A stretch of 64,000 nucleotides of DNA, taken from NCBI GenBank assembly GCA_919901555.1, contig CAKKPG010000003.1, positions 1-64,000 on the forward strand. The letters are read 5' to 3'. Source of the stretch: Nitrospiria bacterium. Its GTDB lineage: Bacteria; Nitrospirota; UBA9217. Below, in pieces: positions 56,301-63,352 of the stretch. Numbering within the stretch: the first letter of the stretch is position 1; every line of letters starts with the position of its first letter. The notes below the pieces were generated by a model that made no database searches, had not been told where the DNA came from, and saw nothing but the letters and a program-made list of their open reading frames with translations. The translations under genes and the position numbers were made by a program.

Positions 56301-57629
56301 GGCGGAAACGGTAATGTCCCTTCCCGCTTCGATGGTGGCTGACTGGTTCAGGATGCTTCCGGTGCGGATGTAATTGCCGCCTGTATCCTTTTCCGCACTT
56401 CCCGCAATCACGATGTCGCCCATGCTGAAGAGGGAAGCGCCGTCTTTGTTTGTGAGAGAGTCGGTAACGAAAAAATTGGCCGTGCCTGTTTCATTCTTTG
56501 TTGCTATGACGGCGGAGGAGCCGTCGTTCAGGAGTTGGGCCGCATTGATGGTAAGCTGGTCGGCGATGACCGTGCTGTTGTTGGTCAACAGTCCGTTCGC
56601 GCTGATCGCCATGTTTCCGTTGCTGTACAGGATATTCGGATTGCTGCTATCGCCGCTGTTCAGAAGCGAAATGTCTCCGCTGCTCTGGATCGAGAGGTTG
56701 CCGCCCGCCGTAGTCTGCCCGTTCAGGACGATGTTGCCCTCATTGGTAAGAGTAAAGTCTCCGGTTGACGCAATGACGCCGTTGTTGACGACGCCGACCC
56801 CCTTTTCGGTGCCCACGAGCCGGATCTTGTTGGCGTACATTCCGCCCAGGGCCGCCACGTCGAGGCTCACCTGGGGCTGCGCCCCCTCGCCGGTGATGGG
56901 CGTGGCAGCGAGATCTGCGTAGTTCACCTGGTTTGCGCCTGTAATCACGTTCAGATGGTTCGCCCAAAGGGAGGAGTTGACGTTCACGGTCCGGCTGATG
57001 AGGTCTACCTGATCAATGTTGCCTGCGTTCAGGCCGCCCCCCTGTTCATCTCCTGTTATGGTGATGTTGCCGCCCGTGACGCGGAAGGCGTCGAGGCTGC
57101 CCGTTCCGCCGAAGAGCGGTGTGCCGGTGGAGAGGACGCCGCGGCTTGCATTGATGAAGCCGCAGCCGTCGCAGGTGATGCCGTTGGGGTTGGCGATCAC
57201 GACCTCGGCCTGCTGTCCTGCGACCTCGGTATACCCCCGGAGCGAGCTCGCGCCGGTGCCCGTGACCTCGTTCAGGATGACCCGCGCCGATCCCTGCGTA
57301 AGATAGGGATTGGCGTCCACGTAACCGGCCTGCTGGGTGAGAGAGAGGGACGTGGCGTTGTTCAGGATCGCGCCCTGGGGATCGACATTGAAATCGGTGA
57401 ACTGATTGCGCGAAACGCCTGCGGCGGATGGATCGGTTATCTGGACGAGGGGCAGTCCATTGGCCGTTGTTTCAATGTGGGGCATGTAGGCGCCGGCGGA
57501 CGGATCGGCCGCCATCTGCGCCGCGGCGATGGTCGGCTGAGCGATGAAGGATAGGAGGGTCAACCAAGCGATTAGTCGCCTGAAACTGCCTTCCGTTCTC
57601 TGGCGTATATTCATCTGTCGGCGATTCAT
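50352..57629 (-). CDS. TpsA/CdiA-like filamentous exoprotein with metallopeptidase-like toxin tip
   Basis: A 2425-aa secreted protein. After the signal peptide (LIAWLTLLSFIAQPTIAAAQ) comes the TPS secretion domain with ANPNGITCDGCGFIN, then FHA-type repeats over most of the length (GSxI and DxxI motifs). Near the C-terminus, LQNPVGYCLANPFGCMG marks a typical CdiA pre-toxin segment, then a variable tip of about 140 residues carries HEGVH (bases 50622-50636), a zinc HExxH motif, and a later EEAIAETVG helix that could supply the third ligand. The tip is more AT-rich than the body. GGGAGGTGCTTG precedes the ATG. tpsB lies upstream and a putative immunity gene overlaps downstream. Confidence 0.9.
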   Translation of the reverse strand: MNRRQMNIRQRTEGSFRRLIAWLTLLSFIAQPTIAAAQMAADPSAGAYMPHIETTANGLPLVQITDPSAAGVSRNQFTDFNVDPQGAILNNATSLSLTQQAGYVDANPYLTQGSARVILNEVTGTGASSLRGYTEVAGQQAEVVIANPNGITCDGCGFINASRGVLSTGTPLFGGTGSLDAFRVTGGNITITGDEQGGGLNAGNIDQVDLISRTVNVNSSLWANHLNVITGANQVNYADLAATPITGEGAQPQVSLDVAALGGMYANKIRLVGTEKGVGVVNNGVIASTGDFTLTNEGNIVLNGQTTAGGNLSIQSSGDISLLNSGDSSNPNILYSNGNMAISANGLLTNNSTVIADQLTINAAQLLNDGSSAVIATKNETGTANFFVTDSLTNKDGASLFSMGDIVIAGSAEKDTGGNYIRTGSILNQSATIEAGRDITVSADTITNKKRVFTTEEFLDPEQTETFMNVPIPIPEGLPVGIKFVYAGYIRATASYVENTTVTQVTADSPSGALLAGRDLTIQATDVNNEYSIIAAGNNLTIDATGVLNNTGRGGFNVTTGEGTQTLIYTYENRTCRPWGCYSNWPEDPYTYPYSSPEIVTQNVFLPGAATIAAGNQLTVNAGEINNVTQGPGDSTTSLGSIPNDTANIPDFTFTMPQGGLYKPAAPNQGYLVETNPLFTDLRNFMSSDYMLERLAYDPALTQKRLGDGFYEQKLVLDQVTQATGRRFLEDSSSAEGQFQALMDAGIAYAQAFDLKVGVGLTAEQMAQLTTDMVWLVEQEVLGQKVLAPVVYLSQLRQNDLRPSGALIAAQNIELRTSDDLFNSGTIMAGDRAAIMGADIINQGGRIDAGGLLTLASTNDIVNQSGTLSGGRIALDAGRDIRSETLTVTRDSGAFASTRAQSQATIDSSGDILAAAGRDLVLAGSGITAGGDAELYAGRDLTIGSVEENERVAVVFAGGGFYTRDETTILASSVQTGGNLTLTARQDATLAGAQVAAGADLDLLAGRNVTITAVKERSLLDVKGGGQDNYTRTRTDDETVVGSSLLAGGNIFIAALPSGDREAAQGYGNILLQGSIIASQFGDVTLLAENDVTVEEVLEHHESLTETKTTKKRTFSTKTVETRDYIEQNLVQGSFISGNSVTIASGKDINVRGSEVAAADSITLAADDNVTITAATETRHEEHERRELKTSGLNAAFSAALSLASGGATVVGAAQNELITKKSKSSSTLSVTDDEIAVGSSLEAGGSVIIVAGRQGVGAERRTGGDDGPAPGSITIEGSSIASQAGGVTLAAENDVTVKEARERHTSLTQNRTRTKGALTGKLNESRTVTEQDIAAGSTVSGDTVTIASGNDLTVQGSAVVGSGDVSLTAARNVAITTAGETLHEEQEQRKRRTGVSASFGKGGLGATYGTTKQKSTSEVDVVNNVGSAVGSVSGGVTITAGKDAAITGSEVLSATGTDITARNVAINSAYNTADTRSTFESKSYGLNLQVGNKVIENVGKAHEAEERSDQVQDSRLKALYAYRGGRALYDAYQNLDAATSVQVKVGVSTSKSKSESESHSTTAVGSRLITDGSLNITATGANGAGGDIAVIGSALEGKNISLDAARDITLQSAKNTMDSRSTSRSSSGGAGVSVGVSGKGQGGVAVYAEGSYSTGNTEAHSLTHTETQLTAQENLSIKSGRDTTLKGAQARAETITADVGRNLSLESEQDTETYRAENKSVSGSVSIPIGPGKGSGNLSYTQGKTESEFRSVIEQTGFFAGAGGFDITVGAHTELKGAVIASTAEADKNSLSTGTFSWSNIENKAEYSASTTSVSAGYDPSKPGIGGTGVSGVPIVGVSSSDSESSATLAAISPATIRIRSNPDQDLSELSRDPEAAHQALGKIFDQKKVEEQQEFARVFGEEAFRLVGDIAKMFTDPYKKAELTSTAADDYRKLKNKENPSEEDLKAIKDYEKQGLNMGNIDAVIAQARADMQKYQEQYDTWKEGSAIKTAMHALVGGLQAKYGGGNAFSGAVGAGAAELSRDMTRKLSDAEQQWASVIIGATAAKLTGGNSSEVMTGAATALDGEKYNRQLHQHEIDRAKKYAKQFQKWVKDKEGLDITEDEAEGRLMRQMLRWADYETAKTDGFREDRQVTSFMGKNSVQVTAEEYYNPYINMDVRLRNLDSYAHAQTQQSRGLTPQEWREKNLPHEILGKTAVVAAGGYVLWPALSAVGAEVTAFLQNPVGYCLANPFGCMGVTEAGIYTAAGVEASPASVVPNLGPVATEARAAATTLKTETAAAKQASSFADDFSSKIPWKYGDTGDALGLTDEFGNITIAHGLSGQELIETVTHEGVHRFFTPLGGPLQETRAEIGMWAYQNSHLARYLEEAIAETVGVGSLRYGLTFPLDGYGISKTRLTFEAFGYVGITGGMSYYAYQSLYGDRK

Positions 57630-57922
57630 CAAGCACCTCCCTGTGATCGTCAATCGAGGATATGCGAATTTGGAGTATTTCGGCAACAACATGGTTCATG
57701 ACAGGCGAATTTAAAATCTCAATTCTGCCACGGACCCGACTTCGTAGTGTCACAAAAAAGTCCTGGATTTACGTCTTTCTTTGCGATCGGCGCCTGTCCT
57801 CGACTGATTCAATCGGGGACGGCTTTGCGCGAAACGCTTTTAGCTTTTGAATTGATTCATGCCTTGTTGGTCTGTGACAAAGCCCCACTGATGATAGTCC
57901 TGCGTAATTGCATGTTTTATAA
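57630..57922. other. Spacer between tpsB and tpsA
   Basis: About 290 bp with no gene on either strand that has a ribosome site. No clear promoter or terminator recognised; tpsA may be transcribed from the tpsB promoter. Confidence 0.4.
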
Positions 57923-59671
57923 TTAATACTGCCAGGTCACCTGAAATCCTGCAGCCGGACGTTCCGTCCTGAATCCGTCAGGCTTCCGCAGCGGCCAACC
58001 AGAAAAGGCGTCGTAAAAAAATCCTTTATACTTGCCGCGAACCCCGATAACGCCGCCGGTGAGGCTCTTTCCCGCCAGCAATTCGTCCGACGGCCCTTTG
58101 ACAGCGCCATGATCAATGCCCAGATAGAACTCCTGTCGGGTTTTGAAGATCGGCATGCCGAGTTCATTTCTCAGATACCAGCCGCGCTCGGCAAGGAGGG
58201 TGTGCGCGCCGTCAAAGCCGCGGACCGTATACCGATTGCCGATGGAGAACTGGTCCGCAACGAGCAGGCGGTCCGCTGTATACTGGGCCCGGCCGCGATT
58301 GCGGTACTGCATCGGAATGCTCCATAGGGTAAACGGGATCATTGTTGTCACGTCGAGCGTCCCGATCTTGTACCGGGTCGTGGGGCCGTCGGGCGCCGAA
58401 TACGCCGGGTCCGGCTGCGCGTTCAACCAGGGCACACCCTTGCGAAAGGCGGCGGTGACGTCCACCGTGGCCTTCCCCACGGAACGGCGATGGAACAAGC
58501 CGAGCTCCGCATCGGCCTGCTCCCGGCGCTGCACCTCGATCTCAGTATCATCCAGATAGGTCCGGGACTCGCGTTTGCCGAGACGGAACTGAAGGCCTGT
58601 TCTGCTCACCCTGCCGCGATGGATCACGCGCTGTACGGTCGCGTCCGCGGTCCGCGTTGTTCCGCTGTACTGGAAGCTCGTGACGGTCCCTTCCACGGTC
58701 TGCCGGTAACTGGAGACGCTGCCTTGCGCGCTCAGCGTCCAATATCCGTAAGGAACGGAGTAATACATGCTTTCGCTGCCTGTACGACGCAGCCAATGCT
58801 TCGTTGCCGCATCGTGGTTCCATGACAGGGACAGAAGATCATTGATGCCAAGCGGATTGTCCCAGGCGAAGCCGGCCCCCGCCTGCAGCTTGCCCGTCGT
58901 CGTTGAGCCGGAGTCGTCGAGAGAGAGGCTTGCCCGCCAGGCCTTTTCCCGCTCGACGCCGAGGACCACGTCACTTTCACCGGGCTGCACACCGGGCTTG
59001 ATCTTGAGGTCCACATCCTGGTAGGGGACCCGCTTCATCTGCTCCAGGCCCTGCTCGAGGTCCCGCAGGTTCAGCAGGTCGCCGCGTCCCGAAGGGAATG
59101 CCGTTTTCCAGGTGCCCCGCATGGCCTCATCGGCAAAGCGGATATCACTGATGACGCCGGGGACCAAGGCGAGCCTCAGCACGCCGGAAGAGATATCCTG
59201 CTCCGGCACGCCGATGCGCGTCGTAACGTAACTACGATCGATAAGCCGGCCCATGAGCCGCTTGACAATGAGGTTGATGCCCTCGCGGCCGATGCATTTG
59301 TCCACGTAGGGGGCGACGTCGTCCCGGAGCCACGAGAACCGGTCGCTTTGCTCCCCCTCGAGCACAATGGTATGGATCGGAAAGCACGGCGACTCGGCCG
59401 GCAGCTCAAAAGTCTCCGCAGCGCGAGGCTCTCCCTCAAGCTGCACTTCCGGCGCCTGCCGCTTCCGACGATCTTCTTCCTCCAATTGCCGCTGCTTACG
59501 CCGCAACTCCTCGACGGCAGTTGGGTCGCCGGCCGTTTGACCGTATGCTGGAGGGGCCGCGAAAAACCATGCAAGGCTCAGCATTCCCAAGGCAACGATC
59601 GCGCCGAACCTCGCAAGCCGCCTGAGAACAGAGCAAGAGCCTGCGTCTTTCTCCTGATATGCGTTCGTCAT
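57923..59671 (-). CDS. TpsB/ShlB-family outer-membrane secretion barrel
   Basis: A 582-aa two-partner secretion transporter. Signal peptide (GMLSLAWFFAAPPAYG), a charged Q/R/E/K-rich helix (residues 60-95, plug region), POTRA segments (CFPIHTIVLEGEQSDRF, IDRSYVTTRIGVPEQDISSGVLRLALVPG) and a 16-strand barrel ending in FQVTWQY. It exports the TpsA protein encoded downstream through the outer membrane. A consensus promoter is 245-275 bp upstream. No clear ribosome site is visible at the ATG at 59671. Confidence 0.9.
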   Translation of the reverse strand: MTNAYQEKDAGSCSVLRRLARFGAIVALGMLSLAWFFAAPPAYGQTAGDPTAVEELRRKQRQLEEEDRRKRQAPEVQLEGEPRAAETFELPAESPCFPIHTIVLEGEQSDRFSWLRDDVAPYVDKCIGREGINLIVKRLMGRLIDRSYVTTRIGVPEQDISSGVLRLALVPGVISDIRFADEAMRGTWKTAFPSGRGDLLNLRDLEQGLEQMKRVPYQDVDLKIKPGVQPGESDVVLGVEREKAWRASLSLDDSGSTTTGKLQAGAGFAWDNPLGINDLLSLSWNHDAATKHWLRRTGSESMYYSVPYGYWTLSAQGSVSSYRQTVEGTVTSFQYSGTTRTADATVQRVIHRGRVSRTGLQFRLGKRESRTYLDDTEIEVQRREQADAELGLFHRRSVGKATVDVTAAFRKGVPWLNAQPDPAYSAPDGPTTRYKIGTLDVTTMIPFTLWSIPMQYRNRGRAQYTADRLLVADQFSIGNRYTVRGFDGAHTLLAERGWYLRNELGMPIFKTRQEFYLGIDHGAVKGPSDELLAGKSLTGGVIGVRGKYKGFFYDAFSGWPLRKPDGFRTERPAAGFQVTWQY

Positions 59672-60068
59672 AGTTGAATGATGGGAATCCGCCGCCGCGT
59701 GCCCGGAACAGCTCGTTAATGAGCACTTATTAAAAACCCTTCCTGCAGCTTCTGATTTAGACGCATCTTCACTCTCACGACAACTGCTTATTTACATTAG
59801 AAAAAAACAAAAAATTTATTATTGCCATTAATGGGCGGCAGATTTCCTTCTGGATGCTTGCTTTAGAACTATTTTGCAATGAAATGTTGTTTAATGCTGA
59901 TTTTGCAACTTTAAGATTGTATACATTAGGTCGGAGCTTGTCAAGCCATTACGCGGAAACCGGAGCCGCAATGAAAACATTCCCTTAAATTCAGTGATAA
60001 CAAGGGGCTGGGATTTCAGATGGTCGCGCCGCTGGACTTTTCCGACCGGTTATGGTAAAAAGAAAACC
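59672..60068. other. Divergent intergenic region of tpsB and hisI
   Basis: It holds the tpsB promoter (59916-59944) and an AT-rich leader of about 240 nt (59750-59910). No promoter is obvious for hisI. No further gene recognised. Confidence 0.5.
59916..59944 (-). promoter_or_regulatory. Sigma70 promoter of the tpsB-tpsA locus
   Basis: Minus strand: TTGACA (59939-59944), a 17-bp spacer and TACAAT (59916-59921). The long leader (about 240 nt) could carry post-transcriptional control. Confidence 0.7.
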
Positions 60069-60419
60069 ATGTCGATGCGCATACCCGATACCCTCAAGTT
60101 CGATGAAAAAGGCCTGATCCCCGCAGTAATCCAGGATTGGCAGAGCGGCGAAGTGCTGATGGTCGCGTACATGAACGCCGAGTCCCTGAAGAGGACCGTG
60201 GAAAGCGGACTGACGTGGTTCTGGAGCCGGTCGCGCCGGAAGTTCTGGCAAAAGGGGGAAACCTCGGGCAATGTCCAGCGCGTCATGGACATCCTCTATG
60301 ACTGCGACCAGGACACGCTCCTGGTCAAGGTGGATCAGACCGGCCCTGCGTGCCATACGGGAAGCAGGTGCTGCTTTTTCCGAAGTTTCTCCCAACAAAC
60401 CAAAGGAGGCAAATCATGA
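60069..60419 (+). CDS. hisI: Phosphoribosyl-AMP cyclohydrolase
   Basis: A 116-aa enzyme of histidine biosynthesis (step 3, ring opening of phosphoribosyl-AMP). Family motifs: [36 protein letters not shown], the Zn/Mg site [11 protein letters not shown] and the [10 protein letters not shown] end with conserved cysteines. No HisE domain is fused. Its stop overlaps the HIT gene start. No other his genes are in the window. Confidence 0.95.
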   Translation: MSMRIPDTLKFDEKGLIPAVIQDWQSGEVLMVAYMNAESLKRTVESGLTWFWSRSRRKFWQKGETSGNVQRVMDILYDCDQDTLLVKVDQTGPACHTGSRCCFFRSFSQQTKGGKS

Positions 60420-60769
60420 GCGCCGACCCGAACTGCATTTTCTGCAAGATCATCGAAAAGAAGACCCCGGCCTCGGTCGTCCACGAGGACGAGCACGCCA
60501 TCGCCTTCGAGGATGTCAATCCCCAGGCGCCGGTCCACACGCTCATCGTTCCCAAGAAGCATATCCCGGACATTCACAGCATCACCGTGGCGGACCGGGA
60601 GCTCGTGGGACACCTCTTTTTTGTTGCGAGGAAAATCGCCGCCCAGAAAGGCCTTGAAAAGAACGGCTACCGGATGGTCATTAACAACGGTCCCGGCGCC
60701 GGCCAGACCGTGCTCCACATCCATCTTCATCTTCTCTCCGGCCGCGCGTTCCACTGGCCGCCGGGATAG
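60416..60769 (+). CDS. HIT-family nucleotide hydrolase
   Basis: A 117-aa histidine-triad protein (HINT-like): the triad [10 protein letters not shown] near residue 100, the [16 protein letters not shown] segment and [14 protein letters not shown] with the Cys pair near the N-terminus. These enzymes hydrolyse purine nucleoside phosphoramidates. It overlaps hisI by 4 nt (ATGA) with GGAGG just upstream, so translation is coupled. Confidence 0.93.
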   Translation: MSADPNCIFCKIIEKKTPASVVHEDEHAIAFEDVNPQAPVHTLIVPKKHIPDIHSITVADRELVGHLFFVARKIAAQKGLEKNGYRMVINNGPGAGQTVLHIHLHLLSGRAFHWPPG

Positions 60770-60857
60770 GGTGCGCACTCATCACCCCGTCCGTCTTGAA
60801 ATCCCCTTATCAGAATCACCAACCACGCGGTCCGGCGCGGTGACGGCGCAAGGGATC

Positions 60858-62054
60858 CTATTCCCGTCGTTTCTGCACGTACAGCAGGATCAGCATGACA
60901 CTCGCAAGCAGGGCAAAACCGGCGCCGAGGCCGAAGGCAGGCGCCGCGCCAAAGCGCTGCCACACAAGCCCGAAGAAGAGCGATGCGGGAAATGCACCGA
61001 GCCCCACGGCAAGATGGTATAAGCCAAAGGCCGATCCCCTCAGGTGCGCCGGTGCAAAGTCGGCAATGAGGGCCTTCTCCACCCCTTCCGTCAGTCCGAA
61101 GTAGATTCCGTATAGTGCAAACAGCGTCCACGCATGCCACTCCGTATTCGCCACGGCAAAGCCTGCGTACACGAGAGCGTATACCAGCCAGCCGACGACG
61201 ATCACCGCTTTCCTGCCGACCCTGTCCGACAGAATTCCCGCCGGCACGGAGAGGGCCATCTTCACAAGATGGAGCGTCACCCAGAGCGTCGGAAGAAGCG
61301 CCACTGCCACGCCCAGCTTCTGGGCCTGGAGCAGGAGAAATGCGTCCGCGGAGTTCCCGAGCGTGAACACAAGGATAATGCCGAGGAATTTTCTGAGACC
61401 CGTAGGGATCTCCGCCCATGCAGCGCGGACATTGAAGCCTCCCGGTCCGGTGCGGGGCATGGTCGTTCGCTGTTCTTTCAGGCCCCCGAGAAGCATACCC
61501 ACCGCAAGCATGCCGGGGATGAAGGAAAGCAGAAAGATCATCGTCAGGTTTTCATGCATGAGCAGGAGCAGAGCCGTTGCCACCAAGGGCCCGACGATTG
61601 CGCCTCCGTGGTCCATGGCCCGGTGAAAGCCGTACGCAGTGCCGCGATACTCCGGCGGCGTTGCGTCCGCGATCATCGCGTCCCGGGGGGAGGTCCGGAT
61701 CCCCTTGCCCACCCGGTCGGCAAACCGGAGCGCGAGCACCTGGGGCCACGTACCCGCAAGGGCAATGAGCGGACGGATGATATTCGAAAGCGAATACCCC
61801 GCAGCGATCCAGCCCTTCCGACGCTTGACGCGGTCCGACAGGTAGCCCGAGTAGAGCTTGAGGAAGGCGGCCGTCGATTCTGCGATTCCCTCGATGACGC
61901 CGAGGGCCGCGGGGCCCGCGCCGAGCACGGCCGTGAGAAAAACCGGAAGGAGCGGGTAGATCATCTCCGATGCCGTGTCGTTCAGCAGGCTTACAAAACC
62001 GAGAATGACGACATTTTTGCTCAGACCTTTTGCAAGAAGTCCCGATACTCTCAT
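60858..62054 (-). CDS. MFS transporter
   Basis: A 398-aa permease with twelve predicted spans. The signature loop between spans 2 and 3, GYLSDRVKRRKG, and its second-half counterpart (AGILSDRVGRKAVIV) are present, as is GVIEGIAESTAAFLKLYSG in the first half. This type is common next to diverse genes, often as drug or metabolite exporters. GAGGAG lies 7 nt before the ATG at 62054 (MRVSGLLAKG); the upstream ATGs at 62060 and 62069 lie too close to that site. Confidence 0.88.
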   Translation of the reverse strand: MRVSGLLAKGLSKNVVILGFVSLLNDTASEMIYPLLPVFLTAVLGAGPAALGVIEGIAESTAAFLKLYSGYLSDRVKRRKGWIAAGYSLSNIIRPLIALAGTWPQVLALRFADRVGKGIRTSPRDAMIADATPPEYRGTAYGFHRAMDHGGAIVGPLVATALLLLMHENLTMIFLLSFIPGMLAVGMLLGGLKEQRTTMPRTGPGGFNVRAAWAEIPTGLRKFLGIILVFTLGNSADAFLLLQAQKLGVAVALLPTLWVTLHLVKMALSVPAGILSDRVGRKAVIVVGWLVYALVYAGFAVANTEWHAWTLFALYGIYFGLTEGVEKALIADFAPAHLRGSAFGLYHLAVGLGAFPASLFFGLVWQRFGAAPAFGLGAGFALLASVMLILLYVQKRRE

Positions 62055-62452
62055 CTTCATGCTCCTCACCGCTCCTCCCGTTGTGCCGCCAGGAACTACT
62101 GTAGCATATTTCTTTCTCCGTCGTCAATACTATTGCCGACCTTTGGCGGCCTTGGCGGAGAACCCACAGTGCCGTGGGGAAAACCTTCCCCTTTGTCTGT
62201 GTATGGTCCGCGCAGGTCCGTTCTCAACAGCCGCTCACACCGGGGTCCACGCCCGACGCACCACGTTATCCAGACGCGGCCGCTCTTTTTTTCAAACGGT
62301 TGCGCCGCCTTTCAACATATTCACACCGCCTACTACTAATACTACTAATTTCTCTTACTATATATTAATAGTACTGCCTCCGGCAAAAAGGTGTGTATCT
62401 TCGTATTTACATGCCTCCCTCCATGGCATCCAGGGCATTCGGTACTTTGCAA
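62055..62452. other. Intergenic region before the DksA/TraR gene
   Basis: A divergent spacer with no recognised gene. An ACTACTAATACTACTAA microsatellite-like tract lies at 62331-62348. Confidence 0.45.
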
Positions 62453-62481
62453 TTGACTCACGAGAATTTTTTTGATATAGT
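62453..62481 (+). promoter_or_regulatory. Sigma70 promoter of the DksA/TraR gene
   Basis: TTGACT (62453-62458), a 17-bp spacer and TATAGT (62476-62481). Transcription would begin near 62488. Confidence 0.75.
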
Positions 62482-62517
62482 ATACCCTTAATTTTAAATC
62501 GCGAGGGTTTTCCTCTC

Positions 62518-62940
62518 GTGTACTCGATGTTCAGTACGAGGTGCCAAGTGCCGGTGCAGATTAACAAGCAAATGAACACGAAGATGGTGGCCATTAAAAA
62601 GAAGCTCGAAAAACAGCGCACGGAGCTTCTCTGGGAAGCGGAACAGACCATCACAAGCACGATCAGCAAAGAGAAGGAAAGCTTTCCCGACCCCACGGAC
62701 CAGGCAGCGGCGGAGCTTGATAACAACTTTCTCCTGAGGCTGCGGGGACGCGAGCAGAAGCTGCTCAAAAAGATCGATGAGGCGATCGCCCGCATTGACG
62801 GCGGCACCTATGGCGTCTGTGAGTCCTGCGGTGGACCGATCAGCATGAAGCGCCTGGAAGCGAGGCCGGTAACGACGCTGTGTATAGAATGCAAGACCCG
62901 TCAGGAAGAGGAAGAGAAGATGCTGGAGCGGAAGGCATGA
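62518..62940 (+). CDS. DksA/TraR-family zinc finger regulator
   Basis: A 140-aa protein (from GTG 62518) with a long coiled coil (KKKLEKQRTELLWEAEQTIT ... LRGREQKLLKKIDEAIARI) and the C4 zinc finger GVCESCGGPISMKRLEARPVTTLCIECK. The DGGTYGVCESCG motif is the family signature. DksA-like proteins bind RNA polymerase through the secondary channel and modulate rRNA and stress promoters, with ppGpp where the coiled-coil tip keeps its acidic residues. An internal ATG (62572, MNTKMVAIK) is an alternative start. A consensus-like promoter lies just upstream. Confidence 0.88.
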   Translation: MYSMFSTRCQVPVQINKQMNTKMVAIKKKLEKQRTELLWEAEQTITSTISKEKESFPDPTDQAAAELDNNFLLRLRGREQKLLKKIDEAIARIDGGTYGVCESCGGPISMKRLEARPVTTLCIECKTRQEEEEKMLERKA

Positions 62941-62982
62941 GCTCACGGAAGCAAAGGAACGGAACAGGAGGGCGGGAAACAA

Positions 62983-63057
62983 TGGTGGGCGATGCAGGGT
63001 TTGAACCTGCGACCCCTGCCGTGTGAAGGCAGTGCTCTCCCGCTGAGCTAATCGCCC
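62983..63057 (-). tRNA. tRNA-Val(CAC)
   Basis: A 75-nt tRNA with acceptor GGGCGAT/ATCGCCC, D arm TAGCTCAGCGGGAGAGC, anticodon loop TTCACAC (CAC), TPsiC loop GGTTCAAACCC and an encoded CCA. Confidence 0.96.
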
Positions 63058-63200
63058 GGGAACGCATACTTTTTAACACAGGGAATGCCGGTTAGTCAAG
63101 AGAAATATATTTCCCCCGCCCCGCCCAACCCCCCATGAAAAAATTTGACCCGCAACAACGCTCCGTTGTTATGTGATGGTAGAATCACAGGCAGGATTTA

Positions 63201-63304
63201 CCCCGTTAGAGAAAGCCGCCGACTCCTTCGGCGGTTGATATCATACATTTTATGGTTTAAAGCCACAATCTGCTAACGTTAGAGAACTTGTTCTCTAACG
63301 GGGT
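63201..63304. repeat. Inverted-repeat element with ACCCCGTTAGAGAA arms
   Basis: ACCCCGTTAGAGAA (63201-63214) recurs inverted as TTCTCTAACGGGGT (63291-63304). Inside are a CCGCCGA-ctcct-TCGGCGG hairpin (63217-63235) and, using the right arm, a 24-bp palindrome CGTTAGAGAACTTGTTCTCTAACG (63277-63300). Located between tRNA-Val and the methyltransferase gene. Confidence 0.6.
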
Positions 63305-63352
63305 TTACCGGGTGTTTTTCCTTTGTTTTTTCTCACAGCATTCAACGTCTCT

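Noticed and set aside
57662-57850. Plus-strand 62-aa frame in the tpsB-tpsA spacer
   Set aside because: No ribosome site and no recognisable pattern.
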